Origin: Actinacidiphila oryziradicis | Lineage (GTDB): Bacteria; Actinomycetota; Actinomycetes; Streptomycetales; Streptomycetaceae | Assembly (NCBI RefSeq): GCF_005047355.1 | Contig: NZ_SUMC01000073.1 | Location: 1 to 36,564, forward strand | Direction: 5' to 3' | Length of the DNA stretch: 36,564 nt | Shown: piece after piece, positions 1 through 8,185 of the stretch | How positions within the stretch are numbered: the stretch's first letter is position 1 | Layout: each line of letters starts with the position of its first letter | Program-made: the position numbers and the translations under genes | The notes under the pieces: generated by a model | What the model saw: the letters and a program-made list of their open reading frames with translations, nothing else | Told to the model about the DNA's origin: nothing | Databases searched by the model: none

Positions 1-454
1 AGGTGCTGTCGATGACGATGCGCCCCACTCCGAGCCGCAGTGCGGTGGTCAGGTCCTCCGGGCTCTTGGCGTTCCCGTGCATCACGATCCGCTCCGGCGG
101 GAACCCGGTGGTGACGGCGAGCTCCAGCTCCCCGGCGGAGCAGACATCCAGGCCCAGCCCCTCCTCCCGCACCCAGTGCGCGACGGCGCGGCACAGGAAC
201 GCCTTGGCCGCGTAGAGGACGTCGGCGTCCGGGAACGCCGCCCGGTATGCGCGGCAGCGGTCCCGGACTTCGTGTTCGTCCAGGACGTACAGCGGGGTGC
301 CGAACTTGTCGGCGGCCTCGGCCAGGGACACTCCGCTGACGGTGACATCGCCGGTCGCGGTGGGCCGGGCGGAGGCGGGCCATACGGACAGCGCGTCGGC
401 GTCGGCCGGTAGCGGCGCTGCCGTGGTGGTGACTGGTGACAGTGAGATCGTCAT
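1..454 (-). CDS. lysA: diaminopimelate decarboxylase, N-terminal part (cut by window edge)
   Basis: PLP-dependent enzyme that decarboxylates meso-diaminopimelate to lysine, a cytoplasmic last step. Read from ATG at 454, the protein has a family-typical N-terminus leading into the barrel: 'GTPLYVLDEHEVRDRCRAYR', then 'YAAKAFLC' with the lysine that forms the Schiff base, 'LDVCSAGELELA', and 'VMHGNAKSPEDL'. These are standard group III decarboxylase (LysA) landmarks. About 151 residues are visible and the rest lies left of the window. The start is 11 bases after the stop of the SAV_915-like gene, so the two are probably co-transcribed. A paralogue with another diamino-acid substrate cannot be excluded from the N-terminus alone. 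Confidence 0.9.
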   Translation of the reverse strand, partial: MTISLSPVTTTAAPLPADADALSVWPASARPTATGDVTVSGVSLAEAADKFGTPLYVLDEHEVRDRCRAYRAAFPDADVLYAAKAFLCRAVAHWVREEGLGLDVCSAGELELAVTTGFPPERIVMHGNAKSPEDLTTALRLGVGRIVIDST

Positions 455-464
455 GGTGTCCCTC

Positions 465-872
465 TCAGCCGATCAGCAGGTTCAGGCACGAGACGACGGC
501 CGCCGCACCGGCCACCCGCAGGACGCCGATGCTCTGCGCATCCCAGTCGTGCCACGCACTCGCCCTGACGGTGGGGGCAGACGCGGGCGCGGGGGCGGTG
601 AACTGCGGGTCGACGGTGAGGGTGGTGACGCCCAGCGGCGTGGCGAGGGCCCGCAGTGCGGGGGCGGAGAGCTTGATCCAGGCCTGGCCGTCGCCCAGGG
701 TGGCGGTGAGTCGCTGTTCGGTGGTGAAGCCGACGGCTGTGCGGCCGCCGAGCGGCGTCCGGAAGAACCGGGCCGCACAGCCCGTAGGTCCCGGCCGGAC
801 AGGGACGAGGAGCAGCCCGGCCGGGACGGGTTCTGAAGGCTCGGGGTCCTCCGCGAGAGGGTTCTGGAACAT
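465..872 (-). CDS. SAV_915-like small protein of unknown function
   Basis: About 135 residues. The start at 872 is chosen because a strong AAGGAGG lies 5 bases upstream, although the frame is open far beyond it. The core 'FFRTPLGGRTAVGFTTEQRL', 'GQAWIKLSAPALRALA' and 'LGVTTLTVDPQF' resembles the streptomycete SAV_915 family, whose function I do not know. No signal peptide is evident; a hydrophobic stretch lies at the C-terminus ('VLRVAGAAAVVSCLNLLIG'). It lies directly upstream of lysA on the same strand. Family assignment is from memory of the pattern and is moderate. Confidence 0.7.
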   Translation of the reverse strand: MFQNPLAEDPEPSEPVPAGLLLVPVRPGPTGCAARFFRTPLGGRTAVGFTTEQRLTATLGDGQAWIKLSAPALRALATPLGVTTLTVDPQFTAPAPASAPTVRASAWHDWDAQSIGVLRVAGAAAVVSCLNLLIG

Positions 873-960
873 GGCGTTCCTCCTTGCAGGAAGACGGAAT
901 GCGCCGGTGCGGCACGATGACCGCGAACGCTCGTATGACGCTATGCCCGCTGGTCCGGGC

Positions 961-1022
961 CCTGACCCCACCCCTGACGCGACCTTGATGCGGGTATCCG
1001 GAAGCCCTGACGCGCCCCTGAC
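961..1022. repeat. four CCTGAC direct repeats in a divergent intergenic region
   Basis: CCTGAC occurs at 961, 973, 1006 and 1017, three of them extended to CCTGACGC. They sit in the roughly 270-base space between the leftward SAV_915-like gene and the rightward arsR gene. Regular half-sites could be an activator or repressor binding cluster. Chance in GC-rich DNA remains possible. Confidence 0.3.
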
Positions 1023-1106
1023 GCTCGGGGGCGCACTCGACGACTGCGGCGGGCGGCCGATGCCGGAGCACGGCGTAGTCAGCCCCGTTCGCAACGCGAC
1101 ACAGAT

Positions 1107-1120
1107 TCCTGAATTCAGGA
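1107..1120. promoter_or_regulatory. perfect 14-bp palindrome, probable ArsR-type operator
   Basis: TCCTGAATTCAGGA is its own reverse complement and is unusually A/T-rich at the centre for this DNA. It ends 19 bases before the arsR start, the usual place for an autoregulatory site of a metal-sensing ArsR/SmtB repressor. A further TTTCCTG follows at 1121. Confidence 0.65.
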
Positions 1121-1139
1121 TTTCCTGTACTGTTGTGGT

Positions 1140-1475
1140 GTGCTGACCATCGCTCCCGAGGTCGAGGTGCTGGCGCGCTTCGGCCGCGCGCTCGCCGACC
1201 CCATCCGCTGCCGCCTGCTGCTCGCTCTGCGTGAGGCCCCGGCCCACCCCTCCGACCTGGCCGACCGGCTCGGGATTTCCCGCCCCCGGCTGTCGAACCA
1301 TTTGGCGTGCCTGCGGGACTGCGGTCTGGTCGTCGCCGTCCCGGTGGGCCGTCGGATGCGCTACGAGCTGGCCGACCTCCGGCTCGGGCACGCACTCGAC
1401 GATCTGCGCACCGCAGTGGTGGCGGTCGAGGCCGACCGCAGCTGTCCCGACGCGGAGGAGAAGGGCTGCTGCTGA
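1140..1475 (+). CDS. ArsR/SmtB-family metal-responsive repressor
   Basis: A 111-residue winged-helix protein. 'LARFGRALADPIRCRLLLAL' and 'LADRLGISRPRLSNHLACLR' followed by 'GLVVAVPVGRRMRYEL' are the classic ArsR helices and wing. Cysteines at 'LACLRDCGL' and in the tail ('SCPDAEEKGCC') are plausible metal ligands, but the metal cannot be named. The start is GTG at 1140 with hardly any leader, so the mRNA may be nearly leaderless. The stop overlaps the next gene's ATG (TGATG), implying translational coupling with the CDF transporter. The upstream palindrome is probably its operator. Confidence 0.88.
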   Translation: MLTIAPEVEVLARFGRALADPIRCRLLLALREAPAHPSDLADRLGISRPRLSNHLACLRDCGLVVAVPVGRRMRYELADLRLGHALDDLRTAVVAVEADRSCPDAEEKGCC

Positions 1476-2167
1476 TGGCGTCGTCCATATCCCTGGGGCC
1501 GTCCCCGGCCCGTCGTGACGCGCTGAGCCGCCGCGTACGGCTGCTGGTCGCCGCGACGATCACCTACAACGTCGTCGAGACCGTCGTCGCCATCACCGCC
1601 GGGACGCTGGCCTCCTCCACCGCACTGGTCGGCTTCGGCCTGGACTCCGTCATCGAGGTCTCCTCGGCCGCCGCGGTCGCCTGGCAGTTCTCCGCCCGTG
1701 AGCACGCGGTGCGCGAAGCCCGCGAAAAGACCACCCTACGGATCATCGCGCTCTCGTTCTTCGCCCTCGCCGCCTACGTCAGCGTCGACGCCGCCCGCGC
1801 GCTGGCCGGCACCGCGCAGGCCGGCCGCTCGGTCCCCGGCATCGTGCTCGCAGCCTTGTCGCTGGCGGTGATGCCGTTCCTGTCCGCCGCCCAGCGCCGG
1901 GCCGGACGCGAACTCGGCTCGGCCTCGGCGGTCGCGGACTCCAAACAGACCCTGCTGTGCACCTACCTGTCGGCGGTACTGCTGGCCGGCCTGGTCGCCA
2001 ACGCCACCCTGGGCTGGTCGTGGGCCGACCCGATCGCCGGCCTCCTCATCGCGGCCGTGGCGGTCAGGGAGGGCCGTGGCGCCTGGCGCGGCGAGGGCTG
2101 TTGCGCGGCTCCCGCCGCCGCGATGGGTGCCTGCGGCTGCCAGCCGGGCTGCGCCTGCTGCACCTGA
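1475..2167 (+). CDS. cation diffusion facilitator (CDF) family transporter with Cys-rich tail
   Basis: A 230-residue membrane protein with about six hydrophobic segments. CDF proteins export divalent metals in exchange for protons. The usual paired acidic/His motifs of the CDF metal site appear in variant form as 'GLDSVIEVSSA' (about residue 45) and 'ADSKQTLLCTY' (about residue 160). The C-terminus has seven cysteines within the last two dozen residues ('GEGCC', 'GACGCQPGCACC'), a likely soft-metal binding tail in place of the usual cytosolic CDF domain. Coupled to the arsR gene (1-base overlap), so it is probably derepressed by the exported metal. Zn, Cd, Co or Ni are all possible. Confidence 0.85.
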   Translation: MASSISLGPSPARRDALSRRVRLLVAATITYNVVETVVAITAGTLASSTALVGFGLDSVIEVSSAAAVAWQFSAREHAVREAREKTTLRIIALSFFALAAYVSVDAARALAGTAQAGRSVPGIVLAALSLAVMPFLSAAQRRAGRELGSASAVADSKQTLLCTYLSAVLLAGLVANATLGWSWADPIAGLLIAAVAVREGRGAWRGEGCCAAPAAAMGACGCQPGCACCT

Positions 2168-2189
2168 TCGGTCGACGTGGCCGTGCGCC

Positions 2190-2300
2190 CGGTGTTGGCT
2201 GCTGACGTCGGCGCGCGCCGAGCGGGTGGCCCGCTTCTACCGGCGGCTGGGCTGGTACCAGGCCATTCCCCCCGCCCCTGAAGGCAGTGGCCTGGCGGTT
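2190..2300 (+). pseudogene. GNAT acetyltransferase C-terminal scrap (copy A)
   Basis: One frame reads 'RCWLLTSARAERVARFYRRL' then 'GWYQAIPPAPEGSGLAV', the end of a GNAT-type acetyltransferase ('FYRRLGW'). There is no start and no conserved acetyl-CoA loop, so this is a fragment. The same stretch recurs in related form at about 29.8 kb (copy B), where it is slightly longer. It abuts the CDF gene. Confidence 0.5.
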
Positions 2301-2574
2301 GGGACGGCAAAGGTCAGGACGTCCAGGAGGCAGTCGCCCTGATTCGGCCCCGACTGCCGAAAGTCGTTGCGGTATTGGCCGGCCCGGACCGCATGGCATG
2401 TGCACCGCATGAGTCTGCGCCGAACGGTGAGGAAGCGCCTGGAGGAATACCCGCAGGTCAGAACCGCTTCAGTTGAAGATCGCAAAGCGTACCTAGCAAT
2501 GTCAGACATCTTCCGGATCCGATGGAGTGCGTGGGCTTGCTGCCCTCCGGCAAGTTTTGTCTCGCCTGGTCCCC

Positions 2575-2690
2575 TACCGCCCCGTGGGCATCCTGCATCA
2601 GGTTGCCGGGATGTCGCGGTGGACCAATCCCTGGCGGTGGGCCGCGGCCAGGCCGGCGGCTGCCTGAGCGGCGATGTCAGCGACGCGCTT
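2575..2690 (-). pseudogene. Ser/Thr protein kinase remnant (catalytic loop region)
   Basis: Minus-strand translation gives 'RVADIAAQAAAGLAAAHRQG' then 'LVHRDI', and after a shift 'PGNLMQDAHGAV'. Together this is the Hanks kinase catalytic loop HRDIKPGNLM with four bases missing where the Lys codon should be. The homology stops abruptly on both sides, so the kinase is a short relic. The rest of 2300-3000 shows no coherent coding sequence. Confidence 0.55.
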
Positions 2691-3000
2691 GGGGGCTGAA
2701 CCCGGCACCAAGTCATCAACCCGGCGATCACCTCAGCCGTCCAGACCGCCGAGCCAAGCTGACAACGCCGATCGGCCTGTTCCAGGGGCACCGCTTTCCG
2801 GGATCGTGGTGAACTGTCCACGCGGGAGTCGGCTGACGGTCCAACTGCGGCGGCGCCGCTGTGGGATACGAGGCGGCCGGATCCGGGGCGCTATGGGATT
2901 GGCGGGGGAGGTGGCTTGGGGGAGCGCGTCGGGGAATGTGCCGAAAGTGATGGTGGCGTCAATACAGGTGAGGGCTGGGCCGGTCGCCCCTTCATTTTCC

Positions 3001-3014
3001 CTACGGTGCCGTAG
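3001..3014. promoter_or_regulatory. inverted repeat upstream of terD
   Basis: CTACGG-TG-CCGTAG is a 6+6 perfect inverted repeat 66 bases before the terD start, in a locally A/T-rich patch. Plausible operator or promoter element. Confidence 0.35.
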
Positions 3015-3080
3015 ATTTCGGTTCCCGGTTAAGCACGCTGGGTGTTCCGAGCCAGGCATGGGGAAGCACAGGAGGAGATC

Positions 3081-3656
3081 GTGGCAGTCTCACTGTCCAA
3101 GGGTGGCAACGTCTCGCTCACCAAGGAGGCGCCGGGCCTGACGGCCGTCACGGTCGGTCTCGGCTGGGACGTCCGTACCACCACCGGTACCGACTTCGAC
3201 CTCGATGCGAGCGCGATTGCGGTCAATCCGAGTGGCAAGGTCTACTCCGACGGCCACTTCGTCTTCTTCAATAACAAGGAGACGCCCGACCAGACCATTG
3301 TTCACACCGGCGACAACCGCACCGGCGAGGGCGGCGGCGACGACGAGCAGATCAACGTCAGCCTGGCGGGCCTGCCGGCCGACGTTGACAAGATCGTCTT
3401 CCCGGTCTCGATCTACGATGGCGAGACCCGCAGCCAGAACTTCGGCCAGGTGCGGAACGCGTACATCCGCATCGTCAACCAGGCCGGCGGCGCGGAGATC
3501 GCCCGTTACGACCTGAGCGAGGACGCGGCGACCGAGACTGCCATGGTCTTCGGCGAGCTGTACCGCAACGAGGCGGAGTGGAAGTTCCGCGCCGTGGGCC
3601 AGGGCTACGCCTCGGGACTTACCGGGATCGCCTCCGACTACGGCGTCAACGCCTGA
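3081..3656 (+). CDS. terD: TerD-family tellurium/stress protein
   Basis: 191 residues, the normal TerD length. TerD proteins are Ca2+-binding cytoplasmic proteins linked to tellurite and envelope stress. Landmarks are 'VSLSKGGNVSLTKEAPGL', 'LGWDVRTTTGTDFDLDASA', 'FFNNKETPD', 'HTGDNRTGEGGGDDEQI' (acidic Ca2+-site loop) and 'LYRNEAEWKFRAVGQGY'. Start is GTG at 3081, picked for the AGGAGGAG at 3070-3077; the open frame upstream of this lacks family similarity. It stands alone here; the usual ter neighbours are absent. Confidence 0.95.
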   Translation: MAVSLSKGGNVSLTKEAPGLTAVTVGLGWDVRTTTGTDFDLDASAIAVNPSGKVYSDGHFVFFNNKETPDQTIVHTGDNRTGEGGGDDEQINVSLAGLPADVDKIVFPVSIYDGETRSQNFGQVRNAYIRIVNQAGGAEIARYDLSEDAATETAMVFGELYRNEAEWKFRAVGQGYASGLTGIASDYGVNA

Positions 3657-3715
3657 CGCCCTCCGTCACCCGCCGGGCCCGGCACTCCCAGACGGCCCCG
3701 GCGAGACTCTGCCGT

Positions 3716-3750
3716 CCACGTCCACGTCCCCGACCACGTCCACGTCCCCG
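3716..3750. repeat. 18-bp tandem duplication
   Basis: The 17-base unit CCACGTCCACGTCCCCG occurs twice, separated by one A, and each unit itself contains CCACGT/CCACGT. It lies just after terD in a stretch with no convincing gene. Confidence 0.7.
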
Positions 3751-3954
3751 CGCCTGCGTCATCGCACGCGCGCACAGTCACTCACGGGATCTCGGCTGCC
3801 GAAGCCCGCTGCGCCGTCCGCGACCAGGGCGACGCCGCGCCGGCGGAGTCACCGGCGGCCTGGCCGGGGGCGGTGCGGGCATCGGCCGGGTGTCCCTGCC
3901 GGTCCAGGCCCGGACCGGCACCACCATCGATATCGAACCCATAGGGGGACAGAC

Positions 3955-4050
3955 ATGACCAGCCCATGGGAGCCGTTGCCGGACAGCCAGACGGTGTGGG
4001 CCGCCTACCCGCTGGTCTATCTGTTCCACATGCTGGCCTTTTTGTCGTGA
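3955..4050 (+). pseudogene. start of a small membrane protein, broken
   Basis: ATG at 3955 follows AGGGGGAC and gives 31 residues including 'VWAAYPLVYLFHMLAFLS'. After the stop, another frame continues with 'VKRLGTGITVPYVVFELAYN' up to about 4180, where the istB remnant begins. This looks like a membrane protein that was frameshifted and then cut by the insertion element. I do not recognise the family. Confidence 0.35.
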
Positions 4051-4141
4051 TCTCCAGCTAATGCAACGCCGACAGTCGCCCCGACCGCGTCAAACGGCTG
4101 GGCACCGGCATCACCGTCCCGTACGTCGTCTTCGAGCTGGC

Positions 4142-4609
4142 CTACAACCTCTTCACCGGCGTCGCCGGCGGCAACGAGTTCGCCAGTGCCTCGGCGAGAT
4201 GGCTCTTGCCCGTGCCAGGCGGGCCGGTGACGGCAAGGTTCTCCGCGCGGCCGATCCATTCCAGCGTCATCAGGGCTTGCTGGGTCGGGGCCGGGATGGA
4301 GGAGTCCGCCTCGCGCCAGGAATCGAAGGTCTTCCCCGACGGCAGTTGGGCCTGTTTGCGGTGGTTGCGGCGGGTCGCCTCGTCGCGGCCCCGGATCTCC
4401 GCTTCCAGCAGGATGCGGACGACCTCGGCGGGGTCCCAGCGCTGGGAGCGCGCGGTGGCCAGCACGTCGGAGGCGGCCCGGCGCAAGTACGGAAACCGCA
4501 TCCGCCTCAGGACGGCTTCGAGTTCGGCCGGGATCGGCGGAGCCTGCGGCGGCGGCGGGAGCGGGGACGGGACCAGCTCGGGCGGACCGGCGACAGCGGT
4601 GGTGGTCAT
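4142..4609 (-). pseudogene. IstB-like ATPase of an IS21-family element, truncated
   Basis: IstB is the AAA+ helper of IS21 transposition. The frame begins at 4609 and contains 'RMRFPYLRRAASDVLATA', 'KTFDSWREADSSIPAPTQQA' and the Walker A 'GPPGTGKSHLAEALA'. Homology stops a few residues after Walker A at about 4183; the final residues are unrelated. Walker B and the C-terminal half are missing, so the element cannot move on its own. Upstream on the same strand lies the C-terminal end of its partner IstA. Confidence 0.85.
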
Positions 4610-4645
4610 CAGTAACTTCCTTCTCCTGGCGGGCTGTTCGGGCTG

Positions 4646-4678
4646 CCGGTCCCGGGCCGCGAAGCGGCCCGGGACCGG
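4646..4678. terminator. 15-bp perfect hairpin between istA and istB
   Basis: CCGGTCCCGGGCCGC and its exact complement are separated by GAA. It sits between the istA stop (4683) and the istB start (4609). It could terminate, attenuate, or stabilise the istAB message; there is no U-run. Confidence 0.6.
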
Positions 4679-4682
4679 GGGA

Positions 4683-4897
4683 TCAGGTGGCCTTGCGGCC
4701 GAAGTCGGCCCAGGCGGAGGTGCCGGGCTGGGCGGAGTGGGCTTCGTCGGCGACGACCAGGTCGGCAGGGCGGGTGCCGTGCCGGCGGTGCTGGACGATG
4801 GACATCAGGTCGTCCTCGGCGAACCGGCCGGCGGTCGCGGCGAGTCCGAGGGCGATGTCGACCTCGCCGGTGCCGACCAGGGCGGCGAGTTCGACTG
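4683..4897 (-). pseudogene. IstA transposase C-terminal fragment
   Basis: Minus-strand frame ending at 4683 reads 'VDIALGLAATAGRFAEDDLM', 'SIVQHRR' and 'QPGTSAWADFGRKAT', the usual tail of IS21 IstA. The catalytic DDE core is absent; homology begins abruptly at about 4897, where an unrelated plus-strand coding sequence starts. Confidence 0.65.
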
Positions 4898-5837
4898 GTC
4901 ATCCGGATCGACCGGGACACGGTCCCCGCTCCGATCGTGCTTGACGGCAGCATCCTGGTGCGCCTTGACGCCCGCAACGTGCGCGCCAGCCGCACCGTGA
5001 TGGCGGCCATGCTCTCGCAAGCCACTGGCATTCGGCCCGTGCCGCGGCTGGGGCACGCCATGCGCGGGCCAGCAAACCACCGTACGCCGGTGAGCCCGGA
5101 TGCGAACGTCCAGCAGCCGGATCTGCTGCTCCGGGCGGTTCCCCCTGAGCACCAGCCACCGGCGGAGCCGTCTGGCAACCGGGATGCCGACCCGACTGAT
5201 CTTGGCTCTGCACCGGACGCGGATGGACCTGCTGATCCAGACGCTGTCCAAGCTCGTCCAGGACAGACCGAGCTTCGACCTCACGCCGTGGCAGGTTGCC
5301 CGGGCCACCAGCCGCGAAGTTGTCCTGGAGCTCTCAGCCACCGGAACGCAGGAGGAGCAGAGCAGCGGGCGGGTGGTGTGCCGGGTGGCAGCCGCGGTCA
5401 CCGACTTCGGCCTGGAGGTCTGCTGCGACCTAGTGCTCTGGCTGGACGGCACGGTCGTCCCGTGGGGCTTCGTCCAACAGTCCCTCCTGACAATGGTGCC
5501 GGCGGTCGCCGATGTCCTGCTGCCCGAGACCGTAACCGCCGCGATCGGGGACGCGACGGTGCCGCCGCCGGTCGTGGAGATCCACCTGTCGACGCACCGG
5601 TACGGGGAGCAGGATCGGCCGGTTGAGCACGTCGTCGATGTCACCACCATCGGCGCCCGGGAGGACGCTCGGCCGTTCTACGGCACAGGCGAGGTCCTGG
5701 ACGAAACTCTCATGGACGGCGACGACTGGGCTCCGGCGGTGATCGACGCACTCGCCGTGATGGCCATGGACTGGGGTTTCCCCAGCCCCGTCTTCCACGA
5801 TCAAGGGCTCTCTTTCCGCCCCGGACGGAGGGAGTAA
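4898..5837 (+). pseudogene. C-terminal part of a possible AlbA_2-type ATP/DNA-binding protein, frameshifted
   Basis: The first part reads 'LVIRIDRDTVPAPIVLDGSI', 'LVRLDARNVRASRTVMAAML', resembling the 'fvdG..ivR.g.rn..AsR' signature of AlbA_2 proteins. At about 5100-5150 the coding frame shifts by +1. The rest (for example from ATG 5184 or 5223) reads 'MDLLIQTLSKLVQDRPSFDL' through 'VIDALAVMAMDWGFPSPVF' and ends at 5837. Good codon bias in both halves suggests a single gene that lost its N-terminus at the istA junction. If the second half is translated independently it would be a 204-217 residue unknown protein. Family call is tentative. Confidence 0.45.
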
Positions 5838-6031
5838 GACCCCGCCTGCTGGGCTGCGGTGGGCCGCTGCTCGTCCACGCCGACCCGTGTCGGCAGTCCA
5901 TATCCCGCCCGGCCAGGAACTTGCCCAACCCAGCGGCCAGGCGCTCCAGTGCCTCTTCGAGCAGCCGGACTTGCTCTGCGCCGTGCTGTCCGCCCTTCGG
6001 GGTCGACGCAATTCGCCCCCCGGAAGCGGCA

Positions 6032-6061
6032 GCGAGGGCCCTGGCCGGGAGGGGCCCTCGC
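6032..6061. terminator. 10-bp hairpin in the 5838-6180 stretch
   Basis: GCGAGGGCCC and GGGCCCTCGC flank a 10-base loop. Just to its right on the minus strand, a fragment ending at 6094 reads 'GAAEASAEAERKANRFLSRF', which looks like the real C-terminus of an unrecognised gene, so the hairpin may have been its terminator. To the left, minus-strand 'GAEQVRLLEEALERLAAGLG' (about 5900-5990) is another coding-like scrap I cannot name. Confidence 0.45.
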
Positions 6062-6180
6062 GTTCCTGGGTGTGCAGGCCCGGCAGCAAGCGGTCAGGGG
6101 CAGAAGCGAGACAGGAACCGGTTGGCCTTGCGTTCGGCTTCGGCGGAGGCTTCGGCCGCCCCCACGCGGCGCTGCTCCCC

Positions 6181-7470
6181 ACGAAGATCGCCCGCATCAT
6201 CGTGCCCATCTTCCTGGAGCCCGGCGAGGACCCGGACGACATGGTCGCCTCAGCCTCGTTCCGCCCCCTTGTAGCCGTCCTTCAGGGGCTCCGCTCACAT
6301 GATGAGCGACTCGTTGAGCAGCTCGCGTCCCGCGCCCTCTCGCCCGGCAGCCAGGAGCGGCGCACGCACGTGAAGCGCGATGACGACGGGCGGATCGTCG
6401 GGGCCGGCGGCGAGGGCGAGGACGACCAGGAGCAGGACGACACCGAGGGCGCGGTGGAGTCGGCCCTGCTGCACCTCTCCAGCCCGCGCGACGCCGCCAC
6501 CATCGCGGCGTTCCTGGGCACCCGCGTCTACCGGTCCGAGTCGCTGGTGTGGCTGGAGGGCTACCAGGCGCTGCGCCGGTGGCGGGCCGAGAACGGCATC
6601 ACCGGCCTCCACGCCGTGCCCTACGACGTTGAGGTCGAAGTGGGGTCACGAAGGCTTTTCCGCTTGGCAGGTGGGTGCATCAGCAGCGGCGCGCGTACCG
6701 GTCCGGGGAACTGGAGCAGCACCGCAAGGAGCAGCTGGACGACGAAGGCATGGTGTGGGAGCCGGCGATGAGGCGTGGGAGACCAAGCTCTCCGCACTTC
6801 GCTCGTACCGGCGTGCCCACGGGCACCTTGCCCCGCGCCAGGACGCCGTGTGGGGCGAGACGGAGGCCGGCCAGCAGCCGGTCGGGCAGCACATGGCCAA
6901 TCTCCGGCGGAAGGGCGGCCTGGGCAAGGACCCGGAGCGGGCCGAGGACCGCGCCAAGCAGCTGACGGCCATCGACCCGGACTGGAACTGCTCGTGGCCG
7001 CTGGATTGGCAGCGGCACTACCGCGTCCTCGCCGACCTGGTCGACGCCGACGGCACCCTCCCCGACATCCAACCCGGCGTCCTCTTCGAAGGCGATGATC
7101 TGGGGAAATGGCTGGAGCGGCAGGCCCGCGACTGGACGCAGCTCTCCACCGAACAGCAGGAACGGCTGACCGGGCTGGGCGTGAAGCCCGCTGAGCGGCC
7201 CTCTCCGACCCCGGCCAAGAAGAGCGCGGCGGGGCGGGTCCGGGCAAGCTGTCGGAGGCGTTCCAGCGGGGCGTGTCGGCCCTGGCGCAGTACATCCAGT
7301 GTGAAGGGACGCACGCCGTCGGGCGGTCGCACACCGAGCGGATCGTCATCGACGACCAGGAGCACCATGTGAAGCTCGGCATCTGGGTCTCCAACACCAA
7401 GAGCCGACGCGACAAACTCACCGACCCGCAGCGCGCCGCCCTCGCCGAACTGGGCGTGGAGTGTGCGTGA
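6181..7470 (+). pseudogene. helicase-associated protein C-terminal half, three frameshifts
   Basis: This is the C-terminal half of a streptomycete DEAD/DEAH helicase with helicase-associated (HA) repeats. Pieces in order: 'TKIARIIVPIFLEPGED', 'ASFRPLVAVLQGLRSHDERL', 'DTEGAVESALLHLSSPRDAA' (frame 1); 'HQQRRAYRSGELEQHRKEQL' (frame 2); 'GDEAWETKLSALRSYRRAHG', 'QHMANLRRKGGLGKD', 'DPDWNCSWPLDWQRHYRVLA' (frame 3); then 'TERIVIDDQEHHVKLGIWVS' back in frame 1 to the stop at 7470. Each shift equals loss of one base in a G run, near 6643, 6764 and 7230. The DEAD motor domain is missing: homology starts abruptly at 6181. Confidence 0.8.
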
Positions 7471-7531
7471 CATGGTGTCCGGGCGGTCGTTGAACCGGCC
7501 GAACACACCAGTGCACAGAGACCCCGGGACG

Positions 7532-8059
7532 TCATGGCAGATTCCCGGGATCTCGTGCTGTCTCAAGCGCGGAAAGGCCGGCCAGGCCGGTGTCGAGCAG
7601 GATGCGGTCGACGGTCTCGGTCAGGGCGCTGTCGGCGCCGATGACGGTCTCGATGCCGCCGGGCAGCAGGTCGAGTTCCCGGTACCTGTCGCGCAGCTCC
7701 GTCTCGCTCCGCGATCGGCTTGGTCGCGTGGCGGGCGAGGGTTTCCTCGAACGGCACGTGCAGGTAGTAACCGTGGGTCGGGCCGCGATGGTCGACGCGC
7801 AGCTGGGCGACCATGGCGCCGTAGTGGCCGGCGTAGAGGATGCCCTCCTGGACGACGTGATACCCGGCGTCAGGGCGTAGCGGGCGACGGTGTCGATCAG
7901 GCGGTCGCGTTCACGCAGGACGACCCTGCGGAGGTTGTCCTGGCCCACGAGGGCCAGGCCGCGGCCGAAGCGGTCACGGATGCCGGCCGCAACGGACGAC
8001 TTGCCCGAGGCGCTGTTGCCGTGCAGGACGACCAGCCTCGTGTCTTCGGTGCCCACCAT
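7532..8059 (-). pseudogene. P-loop kinase of the AAA_33/zeta-like type, two compensating frameshifts
   Basis: ATG at 8059 gives 'LVVLHGNSASGKSSVAAGIR' (Walker A GNSASGKSS) and 'ALVGQDNLRRVVLRERD'. Near 7870 one base is missing: the expected 'DAGYHVVQEGILYAGHYGAM' continues in the next frame through 'VAQLRVDHRGPTHGYYLHVP' and 'EETLARHATKPIAE'. Near 7710 the original frame resumes with 'ETELRDRYRELDLLPGGIET' to the end. With both errors repaired it would be an intact kinase of about 176 residues acting on a small molecule or nucleotide; the substrate is unknown. Confidence 0.7.
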
Positions 8060-8185
8060 CACCCGCGCGAGGCTACCGGCGGCCACTGACAATGCCGGGG
8101 ACGTCGGCGAGGGCCTGCGACGCGGTTGCAACGCGCGCTCCAAAGGCTCTTTGAGTGGGCATCTATGCAGTTCAGGAGTGACTGG

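Noticed and set aside
7463..8089. A 208-codon plus frame opposite the P-loop kinase
   Set aside because: Shadow of the minus-strand gene with Walker A and conserved kinase sequence.
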